A program made the position numbers and the translations under genes. A stretch of 64,000 nt of DNA, from the NCBI RefSeq assembly GCF_013177315.1, contig NZ_CP053661.1, positions 3,038,001 to 3,102,000 of the forward strand. The letters run 5' to 3'. Shown here in pieces: positions 1 through 8,321 of this stretch (positions are counted from its first letter, which is position 1; each line of letters begins with the position of its first letter). The notes below the pieces were generated by a model, which worked only from the letters and a program-made list of their open reading frames with translations, was not told the DNA's origin and ran no database searches. The DNA comes from Thermoleptolyngbya sichuanensis A183. GTDB lineage: Bacteria; Cyanobacteriota; Cyanobacteriia; Elainellales; Elainellaceae.

Positions 1-114
1 ATCGCCGCCATGCGATCGGTCATTATGGAAAAGATCCGTCTGTTTGGCTCCGACGGCAAAGCTCACCAGCACCAGACCCCCTACGCCGCCATGCTGCTGC
101 ACGCCCAGACCTGA
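1..114 (+). CDS. C-terminal end of an unidentified protein (truncated by window edge)
   Basis: An open frame enters from the left edge and ends at a TGA at 112-114. It encodes about 37 residues that end in MLLHAQT. The composition is normal coding sequence for this genome. The family is not recognisable from so short a tail. It runs in the same direction as the ABC ATPase gene that follows 67 bases later. The short gap holds two direct copies of AAGCCCTGATCT (about 151-175). Confidence 0.5.
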   Translation: MAAMRSVIMEKIRLFGSDGKAHQHQTPYAAMLLHAQT

Positions 115-181
115 TTCCTGCCTGATCTCTGACGCTGATCCTCGCTCTCTAAGCCCTGATCTTAAGCCCTGATCTCTCCCC

Positions 182-838
182 ATGCTCCATCTGCGCGACG
201 TTAGCTATCATCCTGCCGCCACGCCCAGCCCGATTTTAAAGGACATCAGCCTGGACATGGCTCCGCAGCAGTTGGGGCTGATCGTCGGGCCGAGCGGCTC
301 TGGCAAAAGCACGCTGCTGGAAATCCTCAGCGGGCTGGCCAAGAAAACGTCGGGCACGATTCGCTGGCGCGATCAGGACTTGAACCCGGAATATCTGCGG
401 GAGCTGGCGGGGCTGGTGTTTCAGTTTCCAGAGCGGCACTTTTGCGGCAGCACAATTTTGGAAGAACTGCGGCTGGGCCATCCCGAACTGAGCCGCGATC
501 GCCTCCATCACGCGCTCCAAGAAGTGGGTCTGGATCATCTCTCTCTGGGCACATCACCCCGCGACCTCAGCGGGGGCCAGCAGCGGCGACTGGCGCTGGC
601 CGTGCAGTTGATTCGCCAGCCCTTTTTGCTGCTGCTAGACGAACCCACCGCTGGGCTGGACTGGTCGATGCGGCAGCAGTTGGTCAGCGTGTTGGCGCGG
701 CTCAAGCAAGACTGGTGTCTGCTGGTGGTGTCCCACGATGCCAGCGAACTGGCGGCGATCGCCGACCGCTGCTGGACGCTGCACCACGGCCAACTCCAGT
801 CCGTCGAGCCGTCCCTCTTCATCACTGCCAGCGCCTAG
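182..838 (+). CDS. Energy-coupling-factor type ABC transporter ATP-binding protein
   Basis: This is a single ABC ATPase domain of 218 residues. Walker A is GPSGSGKST at residues 36-44. The Q-loop lies in VFQFPERHF near 79-87, the signature LSGGQQRR at 129-136, Walker B with DEPTAGLD at about 153-160, and the H-loop histidine at about 185 (VVSHD). The FQFPE Q-loop is typical of CbiO/EcfA-like ATPases that power ECF vitamin or metal importers. No partner membrane protein or S-component lies in the visible neighbourhood, so the substrate is unknown. The gene ends 23 bases before rsmG and is probably co-transcribed with it. The family assignment is firm and the transport role is inferred. Confidence 0.85.
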   Translation: MLHLRDVSYHPAATPSPILKDISLDMAPQQLGLIVGPSGSGKSTLLEILSGLAKKTSGTIRWRDQDLNPEYLRELAGLVFQFPERHFCGSTILEELRLGHPELSRDRLHHALQEVGLDHLSLGTSPRDLSGGQQRRLALAVQLIRQPFLLLLDEPTAGLDWSMRQQLVSVLARLKQDWCLLVVSHDASELAAIADRCWTLHHGQLQSVEPSLFITASA

Positions 839-861
839 CCGCCGCCGATACCTCCTTCAGC

Positions 862-1662
862 ATGAGCCACGCTGCGTCATTCCCCACGCTCCCCACCCTG
901 CCCGAACTGTGGCAGACCACCCTCGGCTGGCAGCCCACCCCCGCCCAGCAAGAGCAGTTTCAGCAGCTTTATACCTACATCCTGGACGGCAACCAGCGCC
1001 TCAACCTGACCCGCATCACCGACCCTGAAGAGTTTTGGGAAAAGCATCTGTGGGACTCGATGAGTGGACTGGTGGGGGTTCGGGAGTGGGGGCTGGGAGT
1101 TAGCGATTGTGAGAGGCGCGGCACGTTGGAAAATCCTCCAGCCCTCCCGTCCTCCCTGCGGCTGATCGACATCGGCACTGGCGCAGGCTTTCCTGGTATT
1201 CCTGCTGCGCTGACCCTGCCCCAGGCCCAGGTGACGCTGCTGGATTCGACGCGCAAGAAGCTGGCGTTTTTGGAAACGGTGCTGGTGCAGGTGGGGGTGC
1301 AAAATGCCCAGACCCTTTGCGATCGCGCTGAATCGGTGGGGCAAGCTCTGCAACACCGCGAACAGTATGATGGGGCGCTGCTGCGGGCGGTGGCTCCGGC
1401 GGCAGTCTGTGCCGAATATGCGCTGCCGCTGCTGAAGCTGGGCGGGGTGGCGGTGCTGTATCGCGGGCAGTGGGGCGAGGCGGAAACTGCTGCGCTGAGG
1501 CCGGTTCTGAAACTTCTGGGGGGGAACCTGGAGGCGATCGCACCCTTCACCACGCCGATCAGCCGTGCCGCCCGCCACTGTCTGTATTTGCGAAAAACCG
1601 CGCCTACCCCGGCGGAGTTTCCCCGTCCGGTTGGGGTTCCCAGCCAGAAGCCCCTGGAGTAG
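862..1662 (+). CDS. rsmG: 16S rRNA (guanine527-N7)-methyltransferase RsmG
   Basis: RsmG (GidB) methylates N7 of G527 in 16S rRNA using S-adenosylmethionine. The ATG at 862 is chosen because the protein then opens with the family's N-terminal helices (ELWQTTLGW, NQRLNLTRI). An open frame continues upstream but only as an overlap of the ABC gene. The SAM-binding motif is LIDIGTGAGFPGIP, followed by VTLLDSTRKKLAFLE and the conserved RAVAP segment. Between the expected DS-L motif and the SAM motif there is an extra stretch of about 25 residues (roughly 1066-1160). It is G-rich at the DNA level and looks like an in-frame repeat insertion. The function call is firm. Confidence 0.93.
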   Translation: MSHAASFPTLPTLPELWQTTLGWQPTPAQQEQFQQLYTYILDGNQRLNLTRITDPEEFWEKHLWDSMSGLVGVREWGLGVSDCERRGTLENPPALPSSLRLIDIGTGAGFPGIPAALTLPQAQVTLLDSTRKKLAFLETVLVQVGVQNAQTLCDRAESVGQALQHREQYDGALLRAVAPAAVCAEYALPLLKLGGVAVLYRGQWGEAETAALRPVLKLLGGNLEAIAPFTTPISRAARHCLYLRKTAPTPAEFPRPVGVPSQKPLE

Positions 1663-1666
1663 CGCT

Positions 1667-1705
1667 GGATCGGCGGTTCGGATCGGCGGTTCGGATCGGC
1701 GGTTA
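1667..1705 (+). repeat. Three tandem copies of a 13 bp unit between convergent genes
   Basis: The unit GGATCGGCGGTTC occurs at 1667-1679, 1680-1692 and 1693-1705; the last copy ends in A. The array starts five bases after the rsmG stop. Its last copy contains the stop codon of the convergent REC-GGDEF gene. No terminator-like T-run is seen. Confidence 0.9.
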
Positions 1706-2764
1706 GGAATCTGGAGTCGCCACTACGATGCGATCGCGCCCAGACTGCTTGGCTCGATAGAGCGCCTGATCAGCAGCGGCAATCAGTTGGTCGGGTTCCT
1801 CGTCGAGTTGGGGAATCAGCGTGGCAATGCCCTGGCTCAGCGTGACAATGGGCGCAGCGGACGAGGCGGCATGGGGCAGCGCCAGCGCTTTGATACTTGC
1901 CTGAATTTCCTGGGCGACCTGCTGCGCTCCCTCGCGGACGGTGTTGGGCAAGATCACTGCAAATTCTTCGCCGCCGTAGCGGGCTACCAGATCTACGGCG
2001 CGTTTTACGGCAGCGTCAATCACCTGGGCCACCTGTCGGAGGCACTGATCGCCCTCTTGGTGGCCATAGACATCGTTGTAGGCCTTGAAGCAGTCTACAT
2101 CGCAGAGGATCAGCGAGAGGGGCTGCTGTTCGCGCAGCATGTGCTGCCATTCTTGCGACAGGTATTCATCAAAGCGGCGGCGATTGGCGACCTGGGTCAG
2201 CCCGTCGGAATTGGCGAGGCGCTTTAGCTCCAGGTTGGCGGCTTGGAGGGCGGCTTCGGCGGCTAGGCGATCGCGCATTTCCTGCTGTAGCCGCTCGTTT
2301 TGCGCCTGGAGCTGCTGCTGGAGTCGGCGCAGGGTTAGATGCGTCTCGACTCGTGCCACCACCTCCTGCACATGAAAGGGTTTGGTGATATAGTCCACCC
2401 CGCCTACCGCAAAGGCTTTTACTTTGTCTACGACTTCGCTGAGGGCGCTGACAAAGATGACGGAAATATCTCGCGTGCGCTGGTCCGACTTGAGCTGTTC
2501 GCAAACTGTAAAGCCGTCCATTTCGGGCATCGAAATGTCGAGCAGCACCACTTCGGTTCGCGTAGCGCGGGCGATCGCCAATCCCAAAGCGCCACTGTTT
2601 GCGGCTCTCACTTCATATCCTCTGCGCCGCAGCAAGCTCGTTAACAACTGTAGGTTGGCGGGCGTATCGTCCACAATCAGAATATTAATCACATCGACAT
2701 CGGGTGCTTCCATGACAGACCCGCCAAGCTCGTTGCTAGAAGACTCTGCGTTAGATTTTTTCAA
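1703..2764 (-). CDS. Response regulator with REC and GGDEF (diguanylate cyclase) domains
   Basis: The protein has 353 residues. A CheY-like receiver covers about 26-145, with acidic residues V-D-D near 31-33, phospho-acceptor D76 in LLDISMP and K128 in TKPF. A glutamine-rich coiled coil covers about 145-185. A GGDEF domain covers about 187-350 with an intact GGEEF active-site loop at 264-268. The product-inhibition site RxxD is present as RAVD at 255-258, exactly five residues before GGEEF. It is therefore predicted to make cyclic di-GMP when phosphorylated and to be feedback inhibited. A second possible start is the Met at residue 18 (2713). No cognate kinase is adjacent. Confidence 0.92.
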   Translation of the reverse strand: MKKSNAESSSNELGGSVMEAPDVDVINILIVDDTPANLQLLTSLLRRRGYEVRAANSGALGLAIARATRTEVVLLDISMPEMDGFTVCEQLKSDQRTRDISVIFVSALSEVVDKVKAFAVGGVDYITKPFHVQEVVARVETHLTLRRLQQQLQAQNERLQQEMRDRLAAEAALQAANLELKRLANSDGLTQVANRRRFDEYLSQEWQHMLREQQPLSLILCDVDCFKAYNDVYGHQEGDQCLRQVAQVIDAAVKRAVDLVARYGGEEFAVILPNTVREGAQQVAQEIQASIKALALPHAASSAAPIVTLSQGIATLIPQLDEEPDQLIAAADQALYRAKQSGRDRIVVATPDS

Positions 2765-3139
2765 ATGCCCTCTGATAAACTACTAGAGCTTTCAGACAAG
2801 ATTTAGCCTCTTGAGCGCAGGATACCGGAGAAATAAACCATTTTGCTGTTTGACAGGGAGCGATTCAGCGCGGGTTTGTTGCAGTTGCAGGCGGACAGTT
2901 GCAGGCGGCTCGACCTGCTGCTTAAACCGTGATTGTATATTCCCTCATTACCATAGAGTTCCCGATAGTCTGTATGAGTTTGCAATAGATTGTTAAGTTC
3001 CTCGTATCCGTCCCGCTTGGTGCCTCAAACCAGGCCATCTTAATCAGAGCATCTCAATCAGGTCTTCTCAATCACGTCATCTCATCTTCTCAATCAGGTC
3101 TTCTCAATCGCACACGCTCTAGGAGTCAATAGAACTACG
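2765..3139. other. Intergenic region between divergent genes
   Basis: This gap separates the GGDEF gene (leftward) from the MalK-type ATPase (rightward) and should hold both promoters. I see no convincing paired -35/-10. The only structure is the short repeat array at 3052-3113. No small gene was recognised. Confidence 0.6.
3052..3113 (+). repeat. Short tandem repeat of TCTCAATCAGGTCT-like units
   Basis: TCTCAATCAGGTCT occurs at 3052-3065 and again at about 3088-3101. Variants lie between and after them (TCTCAATCACGTCA and TCTCAATCGCAC). The array ends about 25 bases before the GTG start of the ABC gene, so it lies in its leader. Confidence 0.75.
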
Positions 3140-4366
3140 GTGGCTCAGGTTGTCTTAGAAAATCTCTACAAAAGCTTTCAGAAGGGCAAAGCTGAGGGCA
3201 AATCCCAGGCGGGTTCGTCGGCGGTGCTGCGACGCATCAACCTGACCGTGCGCGATGGCGAATTTATGGTGCTGGTGGGGCCGAGCGGCTGCGGCAAAAG
3301 TACGCTGCTGCGGCTGATTGCGGGGCTGGAAACGGCAACTGCTGGGAATATTTATGTGGGCGATCGCCTCGTCAACCCGTTGCCGCCCAACCAGCGGGAT
3401 ATTGCAATGGTGTTCCAGAGTTACGCGCTTTATCCCCACATGACGGTGTATGACAATCTGGCCTTTGGGCTGCGCCGTGCGGCCCGCGCTCTGACGGAAC
3501 CTGCTGACACTCCGTCCTGGTGGCAAGACTGGCTGGTGGCGGCGACTCGTCCACTGCCCAAGGGGTTGCGCTACGTGACCGAGCGCGAACGGGCGATCGC
3601 CCAGCGGGTGCAGACCGTGGCCCAGATGCTCCAGATCGAACCCTTGCTGAACCGCCTGCCCAAGCAGCTTTCGGGTGGTCAAAAGCAGCGAGTGGCGCTG
3701 GGGCGGGCGATGGCGCGAAATCCGCAGGTGTTTTTGATGGACGAGCCGCTGAGCAACCTGGATGCCAAGCTGCGGACGGAAACCCGCGCCCAGATTGTGA
3801 ACCTCCAGCGCAAGCTGGGCACAACGACGATCTACGTGACGCATGATCAAACAGAAGCGATGACGATGGGCGATCGCATTGCTGTGCTAAATGCGGGCCA
3901 GGTTCAGCAAATCGCCACGCCGCTGGAACTGTATAATCGTCCGGCGAATCGGTTTGTGGCAGAGTTTATCGGATCGCCGCCGATGAACTTTTTGCCCGTG
4001 CAGGTGCAGCCGCCGCTGGTCATTGCCCATCCCCAGTTCCGCATGACGCTGCCCGAAAGCTGGGAACTGCTGCTGCGACCCTATGCGGGGCGATCGCTCG
4101 TGCTGGGCATCCGCCCCGAACACCTCAACCTCAGCTTACCCGCCCCCAAAAACCTGCCCGGCCGTGTCCGCCGCATCGAGGCGCTAGGAGCCGATACCTT
4201 CCTCAGCGTTAGTATTCATGAACCCGGCAGTGAGGAACCCTGGCTGCAAGTCCGCATCGAACCCGATCGCGCCGTTTCGCCCGGAGATGAGGTGTGGCTG
4301 TCGCTGATGCCTGACAAGCTGCACCTGTTTGATCCCGATACGGGCGAAGCGCTGCAGCCAGGGTAG
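3140..4366 (+). CDS. ABC transporter ATP-binding protein, MalK/UgpC type
   Basis: This is a 408-residue ATPase of the carbohydrate-importer class with a GTG start. An AGGAG lies at 3121-3125, somewhat far upstream. Walker A is GPSGCGKST at 47-55, Q93 lies in VFQSYALYPHMTVYDN, the signature is LSGGQKQR at 177-184, Walker B is DEPLSNLD at about 201-208, and the H-loop is VTHDQTEAMTMGDR. A C-terminal TOBE/regulatory part follows (about 290-400, FIGSPPMNF then GIRPEHLNL). Between the Q-loop helix and the signature there is an extra segment of roughly 40 residues (about 113-152), W- and R-rich, which typical MalK proteins lack. No permease or binding-protein gene is nearby, so it may serve several importers. 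The substrate is unknown. Confidence 0.9.
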   Translation: MAQVVLENLYKSFQKGKAEGKSQAGSSAVLRRINLTVRDGEFMVLVGPSGCGKSTLLRLIAGLETATAGNIYVGDRLVNPLPPNQRDIAMVFQSYALYPHMTVYDNLAFGLRRAARALTEPADTPSWWQDWLVAATRPLPKGLRYVTERERAIAQRVQTVAQMLQIEPLLNRLPKQLSGGQKQRVALGRAMARNPQVFLMDEPLSNLDAKLRTETRAQIVNLQRKLGTTTIYVTHDQTEAMTMGDRIAVLNAGQVQQIATPLELYNRPANRFVAEFIGSPPMNFLPVQVQPPLVIAHPQFRMTLPESWELLLRPYAGRSLVLGIRPEHLNLSLPAPKNLPGRVRRIEALGADTFLSVSIHEPGSEEPWLQVRIEPDRAVSPGDEVWLSLMPDKLHLFDPDTGEALQPG

Positions 4367-4437
4367 CCGCTCTGCTGGGAGTGTAGAGGTCTGCATCAGT
4401 CCTGACGGGTGCGATGGCGGGGCGACTGATGGGTTAG

Positions 4438-7400
4438 CTAGCTGCTGGACTGCTCGCTGCTGGGGCGATTCCCGTAGGGATTGCTTCGCGAATCGCCCGA
4501 CTCGGCGGGCTTCATCTGTTTCAGCGGAATCTTGACCACAAACTCCGCCCCGTTGCCCGGTTCCGAGTGGCACTCTAGCGTTCCGCTGTGGCGTTCGGTC
4601 ACAATCTGATAGCTAATCGACAGCCCCATGCCTGTGCCTTTGCCGACGGACTTGGTTGTGAAGAACGGATCGAATAGACGCTGCCGAATGGCTTCAGGGA
4701 TGCCGGGGCCGTTGTCGGAGATGCGGATAAACACCCACTGTCCATTCAGCAAATCGGTGCGGATCTTGATGCTGGGCTGGCGTTTTTTGTCCCGAAATGG
4801 GCTGTTGGGCTGGGCCATCGCCTCTTCGAGCGCGTCGATGGCATTACTGAGGATGTTCATAAACACCTGGTTGAGCTGGCCCGCATAGCACTCGACGTGG
4901 GGCAGGTTGCCGTATTCCTTGAGGATCAGGATTTCGGGGCGATCGCTCTTGCCCTTGAGCCGATTTTGCAAAATCATCAGCGTGCTGTCGATGCCGTCGT
5001 GAATGTCTACAGATTTGAACTCGGCTTCGTCCATTCTTGAAAAGGTCCGCAGGGACGCGACGATTTTTTGAATGCGCTCTGCTCCCACGCGCATTGAAGA
5101 GATAAGCTTGGGCAGATCTTCCAGCACAAACGGTAGGTCGATCGCGTCTGCCTCGTCCTGAATTTCGGGATGGGGCACGGGATAGTGCTTCTGATACAGA
5201 CTTAGCAGCCCCAGCAAGTCCTGCGTGTAGCTGCTGGCATGAGACAGGTTGCCGTAGATAAAGTTCACGGGGTTGTTAATCTCATGGGCCACGCCGGCCA
5301 CCAGTTGCCCCAGGCTCGACATTTTTTCAGCCTGAATCATCTGCGACTGGGTGCGCTGAAGCTGTTGCAGCGCGTTCTGGAGTTCTTCGCTGCGCTGGCG
5401 GAGGGTGGCTTCGGAGCGTTCTAGCTCAAGCTGAGCCTGCTTGCGCTCGGTGATGTTGTTCATGATGCCTACCAGACGATAGACTTCACCCGCTTCGTTT
5501 TGCAGCAGCGCGCCATGATCTTCCACAAAGATGTAGCTGCCGTTGGCCTGAGCAAAACGGTATTCCACATGGTATTGCGATCGCTCGTTGATGGCTTTTT
5601 CCAGCATTTTGGCCGCCCGCTGGCGATCGCTTGGATGAATGCGCTGCTCCCAAGCTTCAACGTCCACCTGCTGAAACTCCTCTGGTGTGTTGCCGGTCAT
5701 TTGGGCGATCGCTCCCGCCCAGCGGATTTTGCCAGACTTGAAGTCATAGTCGTAGATGAGTTGCCCGGTTTGCTCAGCCACCAGCCGGAACCGCTCCTCG
5801 CTTTCGCGTAATGCTGCCTCGGCCTGGCGAAATTCGCGGATATCGCGCATTACTGTAGACAGATAATCGACCTGTCCTTCAGCGTTTTTGTGGGCAATGA
5901 TTAGTTGCGAAACAGGGATTTCTTCGCCCTCATGCGTCAGAACAGCCGTTTCGCCAATCCACGCCCCTTGTTCAACAGCAGCAGGAATCCCCTCTTGCAA
6001 AATGCGCTCTGTAGCCCAAGCAGGATGGAAGTTTGTGAGGGAGTAGTCTGCAAGCGAAGCGTCGAGAGCAATGCCAGCCACTTGGCGGCCAGCCCGATTC
6101 ATGTAAAAGGGCGTTCCGTCTGGAGCGGTCGTGCCAATCAAGTCGGGGCTGGCTTCCAGAATCTCAATCAAGCGCGATCGCTCTTGCTGCATCTGCTTTT
6201 CGCGGGTGATGTCGCGGGCGGTGCCTGTGCTGCCCAAGATATTCCCCTGGTCGTCGCGCAGCACTGCCGCGCTAAACAGCAGCGTCACTCGCTGACCGTC
6301 CTTTGTAAGATACACCGACTCGTGGTTCAGCACTGATGTCCCAGAAACCACCCGTCGAAAGATTTCCCGATCTTGCTCTAGCTGTCCCGGTGCCAAAAAG
6401 TCGCTAAAGGGACGACCGAGCATTTCCTGAGGCTCATAGCCTAGAATGGTGCGAACGGCTGCATTTACAAAGCTAAAGCAGCCCTCGCGATCGCACGACC
6501 AGATCAAATCCTGCGACGTTTCCACCAGCAGCCGATAGCGGTTTTCACTGGCCGTCAGCGCATCTTCAGTTCTGCGGCGGTCGGTGATATTGATCGTGGT
6601 GCCAATGATGCGATAGACCTGCCCTTCCGCATTCCGAATCGGCGATAGGGTGGTGTCAAACCACTGGATATCGCCGTCGGAATAGCGAATCCGCTCTTCG
6701 TAGGAAATTGAGATGCCTGCTCGAACACAGCGCTCATAGTTCTTCTGAAAGCTCTTGGCTTGAACCGGGTCAAAGATCTCTGCCAGCGTCTTATTTCTAA
6801 AAGCTTGCTGAGGAATGCCTGTGATGCGAGTCAGCGTAGTGTTGCAGTCCACGACTCGAAACGCTCCCTCTGGGCTAATATCCACGACAAAAATGCCCTG
6901 ATCGGTGCCGTTGTAGATGCTGCGAAGAAACTGCTCTTGCTCTTTTAGCTCCGCCGTGCGGGTTTCCACTCTTTCTTCTAGTTCGGCTTTTGCTTGCTCC
7001 AGCGCCAGCTCCGCCAGCCGCCGCTCGGTGATGTCGCGCACAGTGACGATGATGAAGTAGTGGCCCTTGGCATCTTGAAATCGCGTCTTGCGATCCATGA
7101 AGTAGTGAGTTTCTCCATCGGCTAGCTTGGCGGAGTGTTCAACTACATATTCTTCCCCTGTTGCCAAGACATGCTTATCGATCCTGCGGAGTTGGTCTGC
7201 TTCTGCTGCTGGAAACAGGTCGTAGTCTGTTTTGCCAATGAGTTCGCTGCGATCGCGCCCAAGCTGCTGGCACAGCGCCTCGTTGACCAAGACAAACCGA
7301 AACTGCTCGTCTTTCACCACCATCAGGTCGGGGTTGCCGTTGATCACGCTGTCGAGAAATCGCTCGGAATCTTGAAGGCGCTGCTCCGTCTGGCGGCGAT

Positions 7401-7884
7401 CGCTCACATCGCTCACCATCGAAATAATGCCAATCACCTCATCGTTGGAATTGACCAGCGGCGTGTTAAACCATTCGCAGGTAATGGTGCGGCCGTCCTT
7501 AGTCTGGTTCTCGTTGATGCTGTGGGTTCCATTTTTTTGCTTTAGGATCTGCATCACGATTTCGTTCACCAGATCAAACTGCGACGCTGGCAGGATGAAC
7601 TGATTGGCGTTGCGTCCTAAAACTTCCTCCGCACTAAATCCAAAAATTCTCTCTGCGCTTGCGTTCCAGCTTATAACTTGTAGCTGGGAGTTCCACTCGA
7701 TCACGGCCATCGGGCTGCGGTCGATTAGCAAGGAGAGCTTTCGCTCCAGATCGAGGGATGCCTTGCAGGGGTCAGATTGGGCTGGTTTGGGTGGCTTGTT
7801 AAGCGATTGGCTGGACAAAGCGACTGGCTGGCTCGACTGAAAACCCTGAGATTCAGAAGGCTGGGAGGTCATAACTGGCTGCAA
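4438..7884 (-). CDS. Six-PAS-domain sensor histidine kinase
   Basis: The protein has 1148 residues and no predicted membrane segment, so it is a cytoplasmic sensor. Six PAS domains (several with PAC tails ending in DIT/NIT-R) lie at about 48-165, 173-290, 316-437, 446-563, 568-688 and 695-815. A coiled coil of about 815-855 leads to the dimerisation/phosphotransfer motif MSSLGQLVAGVAHEINNP, with the phospho-accepting histidine at 867. The ATPase domain has an N-box (NQVFMNILSNAIDALEE), a G1 box (DNGPGIP), an F-box (FDPFFTTK) and a G2 box (GKGTGMGLSIS). An alternative start is the Met at residue 5. No response regulator is adjacent. The signal sensed by the PAS array cannot be told from sequence. 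Confidence 0.92.
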   Translation of the reverse strand: MQPVMTSQPSESQGFQSSQPVALSSQSLNKPPKPAQSDPCKASLDLERKLSLLIDRSPMAVIEWNSQLQVISWNASAERIFGFSAEEVLGRNANQFILPASQFDLVNEIVMQILKQKNGTHSINENQTKDGRTITCEWFNTPLVNSNDEVIGIISMVSDVSDRRQTEQRLQDSERFLDSVINGNPDLMVVKDEQFRFVLVNEALCQQLGRDRSELIGKTDYDLFPAAEADQLRRIDKHVLATGEEYVVEHSAKLADGETHYFMDRKTRFQDAKGHYFIIVTVRDITERRLAELALEQAKAELEERVETRTAELKEQEQFLRSIYNGTDQGIFVVDISPEGAFRVVDCNTTLTRITGIPQQAFRNKTLAEIFDPVQAKSFQKNYERCVRAGISISYEERIRYSDGDIQWFDTTLSPIRNAEGQVYRIIGTTINITDRRRTEDALTASENRYRLLVETSQDLIWSCDREGCFSFVNAAVRTILGYEPQEMLGRPFSDFLAPGQLEQDREIFRRVVSGTSVLNHESVYLTKDGQRVTLLFSAAVLRDDQGNILGSTGTARDITREKQMQQERSRLIEILEASPDLIGTTAPDGTPFYMNRAGRQVAGIALDASLADYSLTNFHPAWATERILQEGIPAAVEQGAWIGETAVLTHEGEEIPVSQLIIAHKNAEGQVDYLSTVMRDIREFRQAEAALRESEERFRLVAEQTGQLIYDYDFKSGKIRWAGAIAQMTGNTPEEFQQVDVEAWEQRIHPSDRQRAAKMLEKAINERSQYHVEYRFAQANGSYIFVEDHGALLQNEAGEVYRLVGIMNNITERKQAQLELERSEATLRQRSEELQNALQQLQRTQSQMIQAEKMSSLGQLVAGVAHEINNPVNFIYGNLSHASSYTQDLLGLLSLYQKHYPVPHPEIQDEADAIDLPFVLEDLPKLISSMRVGAERIQKIVASLRTFSRMDEAEFKSVDIHDGIDSTLMILQNRLKGKSDRPEILILKEYGNLPHVECYAGQLNQVFMNILSNAIDALEEAMAQPNSPFRDKKRQPSIKIRTDLLNGQWVFIRISDNGPGIPEAIRQRLFDPFFTTKSVGKGTGMGLSISYQIVTERHSGTLECHSEPGNGAEFVVKIPLKQMKPAESGDSRSNPYGNRPSSEQSSS

Positions 7885-8321
7885 ACGTTAGGTGGACGAA
7901 GAGTGGGAAATTCGGGAAGATTCAGGGCTGGTTGTCTAGGGGCGCTGGGGAGGTTCCTGGAGAGGGTGCTGGGGGGCGATCGCCCTAAAGCTCTGCCAAA
8001 GTAAACGATCTTAAAGTTATGAAAACTTGCTACTCAGAATTCCCAAATCGAGCGATCAATTCAACCTTGAACCTTGCGGAAGGATTGAAATCTGTCTATA
8101 GGCGTAAGGCTGGCAGAAACTTAGACAAACTCAGACTGACGGCGTGATTTGGGCTGTGGGGTGGCCCTGGAATCTCTACAGCCTCTGCTAAACCGCTCAG
8201 CGTTCGAGGCAGGTTGGGTTAACCTGCTGACAAATCTGGAGATGATGATAAAAGCACAATCTGTTTTGCGAGAAACCCTCTACAATGTTTTGGATTTCCG
8301 CTAGTTCCCCAGGCTGCCGCT
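7885..8321. other. Intergenic region between the PAS kinase and carB
   Basis: This region holds the divergent promoters of the kinase and carB. A TACAAT hexamer at 8281-8286, 36 bases before the carB ATG, is a candidate -10 without a clear -35. A small perfect hairpin (GCAGGTT, loop GGGTT, AACCTGC) lies at 8209-8227. A HIP1 site is at about 7978. No small gene was recognised, and I saw no pyrimidine-sensing attenuator. Confidence 0.5.

Noticed and set aside
442-861. Upstream extension of the rsmG frame
   Set aside because: These codons overlap the ABC ATPase gene in another frame, are R/P/A-rich and have no RsmG similarity; ATG 862 gives the normal N-terminus.
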